A DNA stretch of 64,000 nt, from assembly GCA_963816775.1 (NCBI GenBank), contig CAWFLX010000062.1:65444-129443 (forward strand), read 5' to 3'. This document shows positions 52,009 to 60,803 of the stretch, in pieces (position 1 is the stretch's first letter; the number at the start of each line of letters is the position of its first letter). The translations under genes and the position numbers were made by a program. This stretch comes from JAFAXD01 sp963816775 (GTDB lineage: Bacteria > Pseudomonadota > Alphaproteobacteria > Rhizobiales > Xanthobacteraceae). The notes beneath the pieces were generated by a model. The model was not told the DNA's origin, did no database searches, and saw only the letters and a program-made list of their open reading frames with translations.

Positions 52009-52413
52009 ATGGGTCCTAATCGTCGAGCGCAGGAACGGGAGCGCGCCGCAGCGCGAACGGCCGCCGAGGCCAAGCGCGCCGCAGCCGAGCGCAAGGCGGT
52101 CACCGACGCGCAGAAGATCGTGGCGATTTGGAACGCGCGCGCCAAGCCGGTGGTCAGCGCGTTGTGGTTCTACCCGACGATCGGCGCCGCCATCGCGGCC
52201 GGTGTCCCTTGGCTCACCTACTCATGCCCAGCGTGCCAGCAAGTCGGCTGCATCGACCTGCGCACCCTCGACCGGCATCCGGGCGCTTCAATTTCCAGCA
52301 TCATCCCGTCGGTGTCGTGCCGGCGGTGCTCGCCTAACTCGCCGTTTGCGAGGCTGGAAATGCTGGCGGCGGAACGGCCTAGGAGGGTCTCGACGTCAGA
52401 CCGAATACCGTAA
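52009..52413 (+). CDS. Four-Cys family protein, intact copy D
   Basis: Protein of 134 residues. An Arg/Ala-rich helix (RRAQERERAAARTAAEAKRA) is followed by VAIWNARAKPVVSALWFYPT and then IGAAIAAGVPWLTYSCPACQ. DLRTLDRHPGASISSIIPSV is followed by SCRRCSPNSPFARLEMLAAE. The CPAC...CRRC pairs (about 40 residues apart) fit a zinc ribbon. Several diverged family members occur in related genomes in my memory, none with known function. Three decayed copies lie upstream (49066, 50949, 51571). Confidence 0.75.
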   Translation: MGPNRRAQERERAAARTAAEAKRAAAERKAVTDAQKIVAIWNARAKPVVSALWFYPTIGAAIAAGVPWLTYSCPACQQVGCIDLRTLDRHPGASISSIIPSVSCRRCSPNSPFARLEMLAAERPRRVSTSDRIP

Positions 52414-52487
52414 GCGCAAGTATAATTGCGGGTTCTCGGCTCAGACTTGTAACGTTGTCAAGGACACGAAAAACGGAGAGGAAACCC

Positions 52488-52757
52488 ATGATTAAGAAGG
52501 TACTGGCGACGGTTACCGTTGCCTCATTTGTAACTGTAAGCGGCGCGTCGTGGGCCCAGGTCGGGGTAGGAGGCAACTCGGTCGCAAAATACCCGACTGT
52601 CGAAGCCTCGAAAAACAAGAAGGTCGTCAACCACGGGGTCGGCGGCAATTCAGCCCCGAGCTACTCGGCCACTGAAGCATCGAAGAACAAGACGGTCTCG
52701 AAGCACGGCGTCGGCGGCAACGCTGAGCCGAGCTACCCGAAAGTCGGAACGCACTAA
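52488..52757 (+). CDS. Secreted protein with three GVGGN repeats
   Basis: Exported protein of 89 residues: the signal VLATVTVASFVTVSGASWA is followed by three imperfect repeats of 24-25 residues. Each starts with GVGGN and has a Tyr and the run TEASKN or a variant: VGVGGNSVAKYPTVEASKN, GVGGNSAPSYSATEASKN and GVGGNAEPSYPKVG. GGAGAGGAA lies upstream of ATG 52488. The repeats suggest a surface or wall-associated role, but no family was recognised. Confidence 0.65.
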   Translation: MIKKVLATVTVASFVTVSGASWAQVGVGGNSVAKYPTVEASKNKKVVNHGVGGNSAPSYSATEASKNKTVSKHGVGGNAEPSYPKVGTH

Positions 52758-52974
52758 GCCCTGGGCTGCCAAGACCTGCCTTGCCCGCCTGAATGCGATT
52801 GCTCGCTACACGCGGCAGGGCGTCTCTCTGCCGCCCTGCCATAGTGGGACGGCGGGGACAACCAATCTGTTCCCGCCGTTCGTTCCGTTGAAGCTGGCGC
52901 CCCAATTTCCTGGGCCTTAATTGTCGATTCGCGCATTGCTCGTTCGACCGTTATGTAACGGTATGCTTTGGCGC

Positions 52975-53302
52975 TCTACCCCTCCCGCTCACAGCCCCGT
53001 CGGCTTTATCGAGCCTTGCTTGCCGACGCTCGGCCATGCGGTGCCGACCGGGCCCGCATGGGCGTATGAAATCAAACACGACGGCTTTCGGTTCATATGT
53101 CGCCGCGATGGCGAGCGTGTGCGCGTGTTCTCCCCGCCGCGGCCATGATTGGACCGACCGCGTGCCGCTGATCGCGAAGGCGCTTACGGCGCTCCGGGTG
53201 AAGTCGGTGACGCTCGATGGTGAGGGCGTGGTCTGTCGCGCGGACGGCGTGTCTCAGTTCGATCGCATGCGCGCGGTGTTTGGCCGCCTGGCTCGCGTCT
53301 GA
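52975..53302 (+). pseudogene. ATP-dependent DNA ligase (LigD-like) remnant
   Basis: VGFIEPCLPTLGHAVPTGPA is followed by WAYEIKHDGFRFICRRDGER, in which EIKHDGFR is ligase motif I with the adenylated Lys. After a one-base insertion in a C-run near 53130, another frame gives GHDWTDRVPLIAKALTALRV and TLDGEGVV (motif III). The frame ends at 53302, after which the ligase is lost. Only the first 100 residues of the adenylation domain survive. Confidence 0.8.
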
Positions 53303-53306
53303 AGGT

Positions 53307-53456
53307 TTATTTGATCGGCGTGGTCAGAGGATTATCATTAGTGTCGAGGACGAAGACAGCGAGCAGCTTTGCCGGCTCCGTCTTGCTCGCGTTACGGCTG
53401 ATCGAATGCATTGCGCCCGGTGGTTCAGACCAGCTCTCGCCTGCCCGATAGATCTG
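53307..53456 (-). pseudogene. Cupin-domain protein, 3' remnant
   Basis: On the minus strand, RAGESWSEPPGAMHSISRNA followed by KTEPAKLLAVFVLDTNDNPL and TTPIK-stop reads as the C-terminal end of a small cupin protein. Its 5' part is missing; the frame is joined upstream to the oxidoreductase remnant. The stop lies only 5 bp from the ligase remnant. Confidence 0.6.
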
Positions 53457-53754
53457 CGTCTCGCCGGCGATACCAGTCGGCGAGGCCGAACACTCGCTGT
53501 CCTACCGACAGCCCCATCGTGCCGTAGCCGAGAGCCGTGACCACTCCGGCCAGGTCGTGGCCGGGGATCGACGGTGTTCGGTCACGGTCGTGGCGATCGG
53601 TCCAGGTCGAGGGCCAGGTCTGCTCATCCCAGATGAATCCCGACGCATGAACCTGAACGACGACGTCGTTTATCGCTGCCTGCGGCTCGGGCCGCTCCAC
53701 CAGCTTCATCCCGGCCGTTCGCGCAGCCCGGTCCGTCACAACGATTGCCTTCAT
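53425..53754 (-). pseudogene. MDR oxidoreductase, 5' remnant
   Basis: MKAIVVTDRAARTAGMKLVE begins a zinc-type medium-chain dehydrogenase. VHASGFIWDEQTWPSTWTDR and IPGHDLAGVVTALGYGTMGL follow, and VFGLADWYR ends the homology at about residue 97 of roughly 330. The reading frame then enters the cupin remnant and stops at 53425. A deletion fused the two genes. Confidence 0.75.
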
Positions 53755-54340
53755 GATAATTTTCTCCCCGGTCATTTGTCTCTTTGCTGATCGCGGGCGT
53801 GCGCGAGGGCGGCGTCATCGCCCGGATGCCGTTCTTCGGGCGGGCGGCCCATGGCGTGTGCCTGCCGAGTTTCCTAACGCACGTCGTGGGCACCCGGTTC
53901 GGGACATCGGTGGAAGGGACGGGCTGTCCCTGTGTCCAGACCCCCGATCCTCAATCGTCATGGGATGCCTCCTGATCGCGATCACGCAACGCGTCTTGGA
54001 GCAACAGTCGCACCAGCGAACTGATCGGCCTGCGATCACGCTGCGCCGCTCGCTGCAATCGGGCCCCCCGCCAGCAATGTCGGCAACGCACCACTCAGGT
54101 TCGCCGCGCTACGCAGCAAACCTCGGTGCCAGCCGTCGATGATGTCGGAAACGCCGACGCCATCCAGCACCCGCCAAAGGGTAGTCGGCGGCCCGCCAGG
54201 GGCTCAACGGTTGCAAATATACCGCTCAGAATTCTTTAAATCGAAACCTGTGACCCGCATCACACGGGCTGATCCAAATCAGAAGTAGGAAGGCCAACAC
54301 GAACATTGGTTGCGGACCAAATGTTGCATGGAGGTTCATC
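53755..54340. other. Gene-free stretch with no recognisable content
   Basis: About 586 bp. A run of about 50 codons is open on the minus strand near 54035-54190, but it has no start and no family I know. A good ribosome site (GGAGG) for the next gene is at 54330-54334. Probably decayed DNA. Confidence 0.4.
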
Positions 54341-54541
54341 ATGCTGAAGATGGCGCTAATTCTCGCTGCAACGGCCGTCCCCGCTTTTGGCGCTGGCATC
54401 TTGACAGCATCTACAATGGCTGGCCCGCGCCCCGCTGAGGCCACCGTCATCTCCCCGACAACAATTTCACCTTATGACATGCAGCTCAACGTGAAGCCCC
54501 ACGACCTTCCAGTTCAGTACATGCAAGGTGATTTCAACTGA
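54341..54541 (+). CDS. Small secreted protein
   Basis: Exported protein of 66 residues. The signal-like start LKMALILAATAVPAFGAGIL is followed by a mature part with TVISPTTISPYDMQLNVKPH and ending QYMQGDFN. GGAGG lies 7 bp upstream of the ATG. The ISP..D....V..LP.. pattern resembles small exported proteins in Bradyrhizobium-like genomes. Function unknown. Confidence 0.6.
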   Translation: MLKMALILAATAVPAFGAGILTASTMAGPRPAEATVISPTTISPYDMQLNVKPHDLPVQYMQGDFN

Positions 54542-54740
54542 GTCTTGGGCGGCCCGTCATGACCCCGACACGCACCTGCGCAGCGGGCGCACCCGAGGCG
54601 CACCCCTAACCTCGCGCCGCCGCGACAGCCGCCAAGTCCGCGCGACCTCTGCCAACGTTGCGCTCGATCCTTAACGAATCATTCACCATGAACGCGCAAC
54701 ACTTCGTCGTCCGTAACGCAGACGGCGGGGGTGGCACCAC

Positions 54741-55052
54741 ATGGCGGAAATCTTTGCGCGCACGAGCGACCACGGTAGCACCGGCGATCTTGACCTGCTC
54801 CGGCGGCCCGCAACACCAATGACCGACGCCGAACTATTGCAGCACTACATCGAACGCGAACGCATCATTCACGCCGGCCAGCGCACCCCCGGCCATTATC
54901 GCTTGAGGGAACTCGGCTTTATCCAAGAGTACCCCGTCAGTCTGAGAAACCTTCTGATCACCGCGACCGCCGCCGGCCGCACTGCGATTGATAGCCGGCC
55001 AGCGGAGTACGTCGGGACGCACCCGACCCTGTGGGGTCTCACTCCCCACTGA
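54741..55052 (+). CDS. Hypothetical protein, possible winged-helix
   Basis: Protein of 103 residues. DAELLQHYIERERIIHAGQR, then LRELGFIQEYPVSLRNLLIT and ATAAGRTAI suggest a helix-turn-helix with a wing that ends in the T.AGR.A pattern of many winged-helix proteins. There are no cysteines. It lacks a clear ribosome site. The family was not recognised. The gap 54542-54740 shows nothing. Confidence 0.45.
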   Translation: MAEIFARTSDHGSTGDLDLLRRPATPMTDAELLQHYIERERIIHAGQRTPGHYRLRELGFIQEYPVSLRNLLITATAAGRTAIDSRPAEYVGTHPTLWGLTPH

Positions 55053-55192
55053 CTCCTCAGCAGCCAAGCCCCCGCAGACCGGATTTCCGCAGGCGCAAGC
55101 CGCGCTGCCAAGGCGCTCGACGTTGTGTCGTGGGTCACAACTTGGCGAAGTGATCAGATTTTCAGGATCGCCCCGATATAGGGAGGCCGACC

Positions 55193-55432
55193 ATGGCCGA
55201 AAAGCACTTGTGGACACCATTAGCCGTTATTATTGGGGCAGCACTAATAGCTGCTTCTGTTGTAGTCACCGAGCATTGGCAGATTATCTCGGGCGGATAC
55301 CAGGGCATTTCGCCATTGGTATTTCGGCTTGATCGATGGACCGGGACAATCAAAGTCTGTTCCCCGGACCCCGACACCATGCGCAATCCAAATTCATTTG
55401 TGGGGGCTGAATTTGCATGCGAGATCAAATGA
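55193..55432 (+). CDS. Small membrane-anchored protein
   Basis: Protein of 79 residues with one N-terminal helix (TPLAVIIGAALIAASVVV) and a periplasmic tail VFRLDRWTGTIKVCSPDPDT, ending AEFACEIK. The YRLDRWTG...C phrase occurs in small proteobacterial membrane proteins. GGGAGG lies 6 bp upstream of the ATG. Function unknown. Confidence 0.6.
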   Translation: MAEKHLWTPLAVIIGAALIAASVVVTEHWQIISGGYQGISPLVFRLDRWTGTIKVCSPDPDTMRNPNSFVGAEFACEIK

Positions 55433-55527
55433 CAGGCACCAAAAACGCCCCCGACCCAACCAGCTAAGAGTTTCAGGCGGAGACCGCGAAATTCAGCCAA
55501 GAGGTAGGATCAGGTAGCGCGGGACAA

Positions 55528-55824
55528 CTACCACTTTTTCGCCTGTCCGAGCGCGAAGCCGTAGTAAACGCCGAACATCGCCAAGAGGAAACCTAGAGCG
55601 CCGACTATGTCCTGAGCCAAGTCGCTCCTGATGTGGATCGACGTATAGGGAAAGCCCTCGGTCGCAGCCGAGATCATCAACAGGAAGCCCCACAATAGGC
55701 ACGACAGCCAAAGTATTTCCTGGAGGCCCTTTCGAGCCGACGGGGTCATCGCCCAGCCCGATCTCCACCAGATCAGGAAACCAGCAATGACCACGATAAG
55801 GATTGCGCCGAGCCACGCGGACAT
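55528..55824 (-). CDS. Hypothetical membrane protein with three helices
   Basis: Protein of 98 residues with three hydrophobic segments: WLGAILIVVIAGFLIWW, EILWLSCLLWGFLLMISA and IVGALGFLLAMFGVYYGFAL. ATG 55824 is chosen; the frame continues upstream but adds polar residues only. No family was recognised. It is downstream of the PAS-GGDEF-EAL gene on the same strand, separated by 200 bp. Confidence 0.5.
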   Translation of the reverse strand: MSAWLGAILIVVIAGFLIWWRSGWAMTPSARKGLQEILWLSCLLWGFLLMISAATEGFPYTSIHIRSDLAQDIVGALGFLLAMFGVYYGFALGQAKKW

Positions 55825-56024
55825 GGCGCGCAGAATGCTCACAACGCCAAGGCGCGGCAAGTTAGATTGGCTATGGCAGTGGGATGCGACGCGGACCGGC
55901 TGGGCGTGGTTATCCCCTTGGGGGGGTTCCGGCGCGTAGTCAAAAGCTTGGATTGGCGCCTGTCCTGCCGCGTCTTTCGTGAAACGGTCAGCCCGCTTGC
56001 GCACAATCCATCAGGCCGCGGTCG

Positions 56025-57737
56025 CTACGCGTGACTACCGCCAACTTGCCGGTGGTGATCGAGATACTGATCGATGTCCTCGCGCGGCATCGCCCTCCCA
56101 AACAGGAACCCCTGGACTTCCCCGCACCGAAGGCCGCGCAATATCTCAAGCTGCTGATCGGTCTCGACCCCCTCGGCGACAGCCGTGAGGTCGAGGTTTG
56201 CCGCCAACGCCAATATCGTCTTCACGAGCGATAACGCCTTGTGATCCGCCCCTAGATGCTGGACGAACGATTGGTCGATCTTCAGCTTCTCGAATGGGAA
56301 AGAACGGAGATGATTGAGGCTGGCGTACCCGGTGCCGAAGTCATCGAGGGTGATGTGAATTCCTTGAGCACGCAGTCGCTGCAATATCGCTAGTGCCTGC
56401 TTCGTGTTGGTTAGCAGGGTTTCGGTGACTTCAAGTTCGAGCCGGTCCGCAGGGAGGCCGGTCCGCCGCAAAATCTCTGCAATTTGCGTGGGCAGGTCAG
56501 GTCCACGAAACTGCACCGGCGACAAGTTCACAGCAACGCGCAGGGGTGCGGCCCATGTAGCGGCCGTTGCGCACGCCTGCTCGATCACCCACCGCCCCAG
56601 GCCAACGATCAGCCCGGTTTCCTCAGCAATTGGGATGAAGTCAGCCGGTGCGATCGCCCCGTGGACCGGGTGGTGCCATCGCAGCAGGGCCTCGAACCCC
56701 GTAATCGCGCCGGTCGAGCAGGCGAGCTGAGGCTGATAGAAGAGGGTGATCTGGTCGGTGCCGATCGCATGCCGCAAGTCGGTCTCGAGCCTGTGCCGGT
56801 GCCGGATCCGGGCATCCATCTCCGGTTCGAAGAACCTGAACGCCGACCCGCCATCTGCCTTTGCCGTGTACAGGGCGGCGTCAGCCCGTTTCAACAGCAA
56901 CGCATCTGTTGACCCGTCTTGTGGGTACAGGGCGAGCCCGACGCTAACGCTGACCGCAACCTCTTGGCCGTCGAGGTCGAATGGTTGGGACAGAGCCTCG
57001 ATCAGTCGCCGTGCTAACCGGCGCGCACCGTTCGGCTCTTTGACGTCGACTTGAACGATCGCAAACTCGTCGCCGCCGACGCGCGCAACGGTATCGATCG
57101 CTCGGACGGCATTCTGTAGCCGGCCAGCGACCGTTGCGATCAGCCGGTCGCCGAGGGCGTGGCCGAACGTGTCGTTGACGATCGTGAACCGATCGAGATC
57201 CAGGGCCAGGACCGCGAGGGACCCGCCCTTGCGCGCGGCGTACCGGATCGCATGGGACAACCGGTCGGCCAGCAGGACGCGGTTGGGCAGCCCCGTGAGG
57301 GCATCGTGCTGGGCAAGGTAGTCGATCCGCGCCTCGGCGTCCTTCCGTTCGGTTATGTCACGGATGACCTTGGCGAACCCGATGTGGGCGCCGGCGTCGT
57401 CGCGGATCGGCTCCATGACGACACTCGCCCAAAACCGGGATTCATCTTTTCGGACCCGCCAGCCTTCCTTCTCGTACCGGCCTGTGCGCAGCGCGGTTTC
57501 GAGGGCACGCCGGGGCTCGTCGGTTTCCAGGTCCTCGGCCGTATAAAACCGCGAAAAGTGCTGGCCGATAATCTCCTCGGCCGTGTACCCCTTGATGTGC
57601 TGTGCGCCGGAATTCCAGTTGCGAATATGACCATCCGAATCGAGCATGAAGATCGCATGGTCGGTCAGGCCTTGGACCAGTAGCCTGAATAATCGGTCGC
57701 TCTGCCGCAACGCCTCGAGCCGCAATTCTTTCGCCAT
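56025..57737 (-). CDS. PAS-GGDEF-EAL bifunctional c-di-GMP protein
   Basis: Cytoplasmic protein of 570 residues. Residues 15-130 are PAS (IFMLDSDGHIRNWNSGAQHI, then KGYTAEEIIGQHFSRFY). Residues 135-300 are GGDEF: the active loop is RVGGDEFAIV, and RAID five residues upstream forms the allosteric I-site. Residues 310-560 are EAL: FEALLRWHHP, ELEVTETLL, TLDDFGTGYASL, KIDQSFV and AEGVET are all present. Both a diguanylate cyclase and a phosphodiesterase are therefore intact on paper. No signal or membrane helix is present. It stands alone, so the signal sensed by PAS is unknown. Confidence 0.94.
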   Translation of the reverse strand: MAKELRLEALRQSDRLFRLLVQGLTDHAIFMLDSDGHIRNWNSGAQHIKGYTAEEIIGQHFSRFYTAEDLETDEPRRALETALRTGRYEKEGWRVRKDESRFWASVVMEPIRDDAGAHIGFAKVIRDITERKDAEARIDYLAQHDALTGLPNRVLLADRLSHAIRYAARKGGSLAVLALDLDRFTIVNDTFGHALGDRLIATVAGRLQNAVRAIDTVARVGGDEFAIVQVDVKEPNGARRLARRLIEALSQPFDLDGQEVAVSVSVGLALYPQDGSTDALLLKRADAALYTAKADGGSAFRFFEPEMDARIRHRHRLETDLRHAIGTDQITLFYQPQLACSTGAITGFEALLRWHHPVHGAIAPADFIPIAEETGLIVGLGRWVIEQACATAATWAAPLRVAVNLSPVQFRGPDLPTQIAEILRRTGLPADRLELEVTETLLTNTKQALAILQRLRAQGIHITLDDFGTGYASLNHLRSFPFEKLKIDQSFVQHLGADHKALSLVKTILALAANLDLTAVAEGVETDQQLEILRGLRCGEVQGFLFGRAMPREDIDQYLDHHRQVGGSHA

Positions 57738-58076
57738 TCCAGCCCCTAATAATCCCCAATATACGTTTAGGGTCCGGTATCAAGGTATGCAATGGTTTTT
57801 GCGACCCGGTCGCAGGACCCGGCAGTCAGATCGCCAACGATGTGCAGCCAACGACTCGTTCGCGGACAAAACAAACATCATTTTTGCTGGTTTGATAAAT
57901 GCTCAGACGCTGACGATTCAGTGGTTATCGAACCGGTCTCTGGCCCCCCTTCCCTGCTAATAGGAAAATGAACAGGGAAAGCGCGGCGGCCCGGCAGCCT
58001 GACCCGCGAGACGACGTTTCAGCGCCGATCCTGCCGTTTTGAAACGCTGTGCACCGGCGTGTTCGTAGGCGAAGCG
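57738..58076. other. Gene-free stretch upstream of the repeat
   Basis: This should hold the promoter of the PAS-GGDEF-EAL gene. It is AT-richer than its neighbours. No gene or RNA is recognised. Confidence 0.4.
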
Positions 58077-58197
58077 ATGTCCGCTTTGGGTCATTAGCCG
58101 ACATTCCAAGCTCACGAAGTCATGTCCGCTTCACACCTGAAACCGGACATCGAGGCCTTCACCGGATATGTCGGCTTTGTGCCAGAAGCGGACATTT
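58077..58197. repeat. Dispersed repeat, family P5 copy 1
   Basis: ATGTCCGCTTTGGGTCATTA and then GCCGACAT begin the unit. It contains a nested ATGTCCGCTTC...GGACAT and a TGTCGG...GCGGACAT pair. The unit recurs at 59220, 60804 and 62529. I recognise it as a common intergenic repeat of Bradyrhizobium-like genomes, often mis-called as short ORFs. Confidence 0.75.
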
Positions 58198-58268
58198 CGT
58201 TGGCGCCGGGCGCGCGCCGTCGCCTACTGCGCCACCAATGCGACACAGATCTATTAAGAGAGTTGCCG

Positions 58269-59201
58269 ATGCGCGCTGCCGCTCGCCTGCTCGCCTTCCT
58301 CATGCTCGCTGCCGCGGGTTCTGCGGTCGCGCAGGAAAAGCATTTGATTGATCCCACGCCGCCTGGCTCGCTCAATCCCGAGCCTCTGCCGCAGCTGCAG
58401 AATCCAGATGCGCCGTCGACGCCGGCCAAGGAACTGTTCGCGCGTAAGTCAACGCCGTTTCCCGGGCCGCCGCGCTCGATCGGCGGTTATTTCGACGGCT
58501 GCCTCGCCGGCGCTGTGCCACTGCCGATCACTGGACCTACCTGGCAAGTCATGCGGCTGTCGCGCAACCGCAACTGGGGCAATCCGCAGCTCGTTCGCTT
58601 CATCGAACGATTTGCCGAGAACGCAAAAAAAGTTGGTTGGAACGGTCTTCTGGTCGGCGACATGTCGCAACCGCGTGGCGGGCCGATGCTCTCCGAGCAC
58701 AGAAGCCATCAAATCGGCCTCGACGTCGATATTTGGTTCACGCCGATGCCAGACCACGTGCAAAGTCGAGAGGAGCGCGAGTTCGGCGAGGCCGCCGATG
58801 TGGTCGCGCCCGACCAGCTCGACGTCGATCCGGAAGTGTGGACCCATACGCACGCCAAACTCATCCGCGCCGCCGCGCAGACTCCGGGGGTCGTCCGCAT
58901 CCTAGTCAATGCCGCGATCAAGAAGGCGCTGTGCCGCGAGGCCGGCGCTGATCGGGCCTGGCTTTTCAAGGTGCGTCCCTGGTATGGCCACGCCGAGCAC
59001 TTTCATGTCCAGATCGCCTGTCCGGCGGGCAGCGCGGAATGCAAGCCGGCGGCCCCGCCGCGCCCAAGCGACGGTTGCGGTCACGAACTCGACTTTTGGT
59101 TCAAGGAGTTGACGCTGCATCCGCCGCCGTCCAAACCAAAGCCGGCACTGACGCTGGCCGGCTTGCCCCCTGCATGCAAGCAGATCGTTAAAGCGCCGTG
59201 A
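58269..59201 (+). CDS. mepA: Penicillin-insensitive murein endopeptidase MepA
   Basis: Periplasmic LAS-type zinc endopeptidase of 310 residues that cuts D-Ala-mDAP cross-links. The signal is AFLMLAAAGSAVAQ. The metal motif SEHRSHQIGLDVDIWF supplies H147 and D154, and the third ligand is in YGHAEHFHVQI. LIRAAAQTPGVVRILVNAAI is also typical. ATG 58269 is chosen because the longer frame starts in the P5 repeat. It is the first of three cell-wall enzymes in this segment. Confidence 0.94.
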   Translation: MRAAARLLAFLMLAAAGSAVAQEKHLIDPTPPGSLNPEPLPQLQNPDAPSTPAKELFARKSTPFPGPPRSIGGYFDGCLAGAVPLPITGPTWQVMRLSRNRNWGNPQLVRFIERFAENAKKVGWNGLLVGDMSQPRGGPMLSEHRSHQIGLDVDIWFTPMPDHVQSREEREFGEAADVVAPDQLDVDPEVWTHTHAKLIRAAAQTPGVVRILVNAAIKKALCREAGADRAWLFKVRPWYGHAEHFHVQIACPAGSAECKPAAPPRPSDGCGHELDFWFKELTLHPPPSKPKPALTLAGLPPACKQIVKAP

Positions 59202-59219
59202 TTGTCGAAGGGCAGAAGT

Positions 59220-59297
59220 AATGTCCGCTTTACCCAAGAAAGCGGACGTGAGCGAAAACGGCGGTCATGCCTGCTAGGTGCCAAAAGCTGACATTGG
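59220..59297. repeat. Dispersed repeat, family P5 copy 2
   Basis: AATGTCCGCTTTACCCAAGA and then AAGCGGACGT form an inverted pair, followed by a GTGCCAAAAGCTGACATT unit. It is related to the copy at 58077. Confidence 0.65.
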
Positions 59298-59370
59298 TGT
59301 CACGTCGTTGGCGCGGGCGAGCAACGCCGGCGGCACGGTAATGCTATTCTTCCGGCATCGGAGCGCAGAG

Positions 59371-59529
59371 ATGGACAGCCTATTGCATTGGATCGGCGTT
59401 GCGGTGGTCTTGCTGATCATCGCCTTCGGCCTCGTCGGGTTTTGGCGAGGTCTATCTCTCAAGCCAACTGATCCGGCCAGTCGCCCTTCCGAAGGGTTTT
59501 GGCGTAGGTCGCCTTGGCAATGGTTTTAG
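59371..59529 (+). CDS. Small single-helix membrane protein
   Basis: Protein of 52 residues: DSLLHWIGVAVVLLIIAFGL and then VGFWRGLSLKPTDPASRP. One membrane helix is followed by a basic tail ending in SPWQWF. ATG 59371 is preferred, ATG 59341 is possible. I recall similar FWRGLS proteins in related genomes; function is unknown. Confidence 0.5.
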   Translation: MDSLLHWIGVAVVLLIIAFGLVGFWRGLSLKPTDPASRPSEGFWRRSPWQWF

Positions 59530-59554
59530 GCTGCGCCAACCACTCAACGGAAAT

Positions 59555-60592
59555 TTATTGGTTCGCCCGTTCGGCGGCGGCGGCGGTGGCCATGTATTTC
59601 GAATAGAAATGAGCAAACCGCTCGTGCCACATTCCGACGAACGCCCCCGATGTCAGCTTATCCACCGATTTCCACGCGTGTTTGACGGCCGGAAGGGTAT
59701 TCCGCCAGATCGCGCGTTTGCACCATTTTTCGCCTTTTTCGATGCCTTCGCTGGTGGCACACATGGATTTCCAAGCGATGCGATCAGGTTGGTTGATGTG
59801 CTCGGCGGCGCCTTCCCAGCCTTGTTGATGGATCAAGTAAAGATCGGTCAAGGTCGTCTTCCTGTGCGTCACCAACTCGAACAGAATGCCTTCGGTAATG
59901 AGTTTGTAGGCGGCCGCAACGGCATTGTCGCGGGGATCAACAATCTGCCCGGAGCCGAATTTGTTGAACTCGTATTTGCTCAGTTGGAACAGGCCGATAT
60001 ACGACCCTGTGCGTTGCTTGGGGTCGAAATCGGACTCGATCTTGGCAACCGCTTTCATGAAATTGAAATCCAGACCGAAAGCGTCGGAAGCGCGCTTGAT
60101 CTCTTCGACCGGCGTTCCGACCGGGGTGTCCTTGAGTGAACTTAAGACGGTGTCCGCCGGCTTCTCGACAGGCGGCAGTTCGGACCAGACGTAATAGATG
60201 AGATACCGGAAATCCTGCGTCACCGGCGCCGGGTCGGAGGCACCGTCGGACGCATCGCGCGTTGTCGGCACCGGTTGGGCGGCATCATGGTGGCCCAAGT
60301 CCACCGATTTTGTCTCGATAGAATTGTCGGCGATTCCGGCTTTGGTCATCAACGACGGTCCAGAAACCGCCCCGGGCACCGAGCCAATCTCTGCTCCAAG
60401 CGCTGTTCCAGGTCCGGCAGATGCCTCCGGCACGGCGGCGGAGAGCGCGGGCGAACCGGGCGTCTCGGCGCTCACAGCCGCTTCCGGCATTGCGTCCGGC
60501 ACGGTCGCGCCTGGCGGGTTTCCGCCAACCTGAAGGATCATCCCGGTGAATGTTATGGCACCCACGATGCAGGTGGCCTGCAAGGCTTTCAT
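59555..60592 (-). CDS. SLT-domain (lytic-transglycosylase-like) protein
   Basis: Protein of 345 residues. A hydrophobic N-terminus (ATCIVGAITFTGMILQVGG) is followed by 100 Ala/Pro/Gly-rich residues. Residues about 190-300 resemble a lysozyme-like SLT domain: FMKAVAKIESDFDPKQRTGS carries the catalytic Glu, and YIGLFQLSKYEFNKFG follows. The absence of a clear later motif makes enzyme activity uncertain. ATG 60592 is used; ATG 60637 is possible. It converges on the small membrane protein after MepA. Confidence 0.82.
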   Translation of the reverse strand: MKALQATCIVGAITFTGMILQVGGNPPGATVPDAMPEAAVSAETPGSPALSAAVPEASAGPGTALGAEIGSVPGAVSGPSLMTKAGIADNSIETKSVDLGHHDAAQPVPTTRDASDGASDPAPVTQDFRYLIYYVWSELPPVEKPADTVLSSLKDTPVGTPVEEIKRASDAFGLDFNFMKAVAKIESDFDPKQRTGSYIGLFQLSKYEFNKFGSGQIVDPRDNAVAAAYKLITEGILFELVTHRKTTLTDLYLIHQQGWEGAAEHINQPDRIAWKSMCATSEGIEKGEKWCKRAIWRNTLPAVKHAWKSVDKLTSGAFVGMWHERFAHFYSKYMATAAAAERANQ

Positions 60593-60803
60593 TGCCCCCG
60601 ACTCCGCGCACGGTCCCCGAAAGAACGCTACACGCATGCCCCAAGCGAGGCGACGGACAAGATTGGGATGCGTCACATTTACTGGAGTTGTTGCCTAAAT
60701 GCGACATCCTTATGGCCGCTCGCGATTGCCAAGGCTCTTGGCCTCGACATCCCGCCCACGATGATCGCACGCGCGGATGAAGTCATCGAGTAACCCGCCA
60801 CTT

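Noticed and set aside
53784..54142. Short overlapping frames on both strands
   Set aside because: No start context, family or composition supports any of them; the region looks decayed.
58122..58268. N-terminal extension of MepA (MSASHLKPDIEAFTGY)
   Set aside because: It translates the P5 repeat; the signal peptide starts at 58269.
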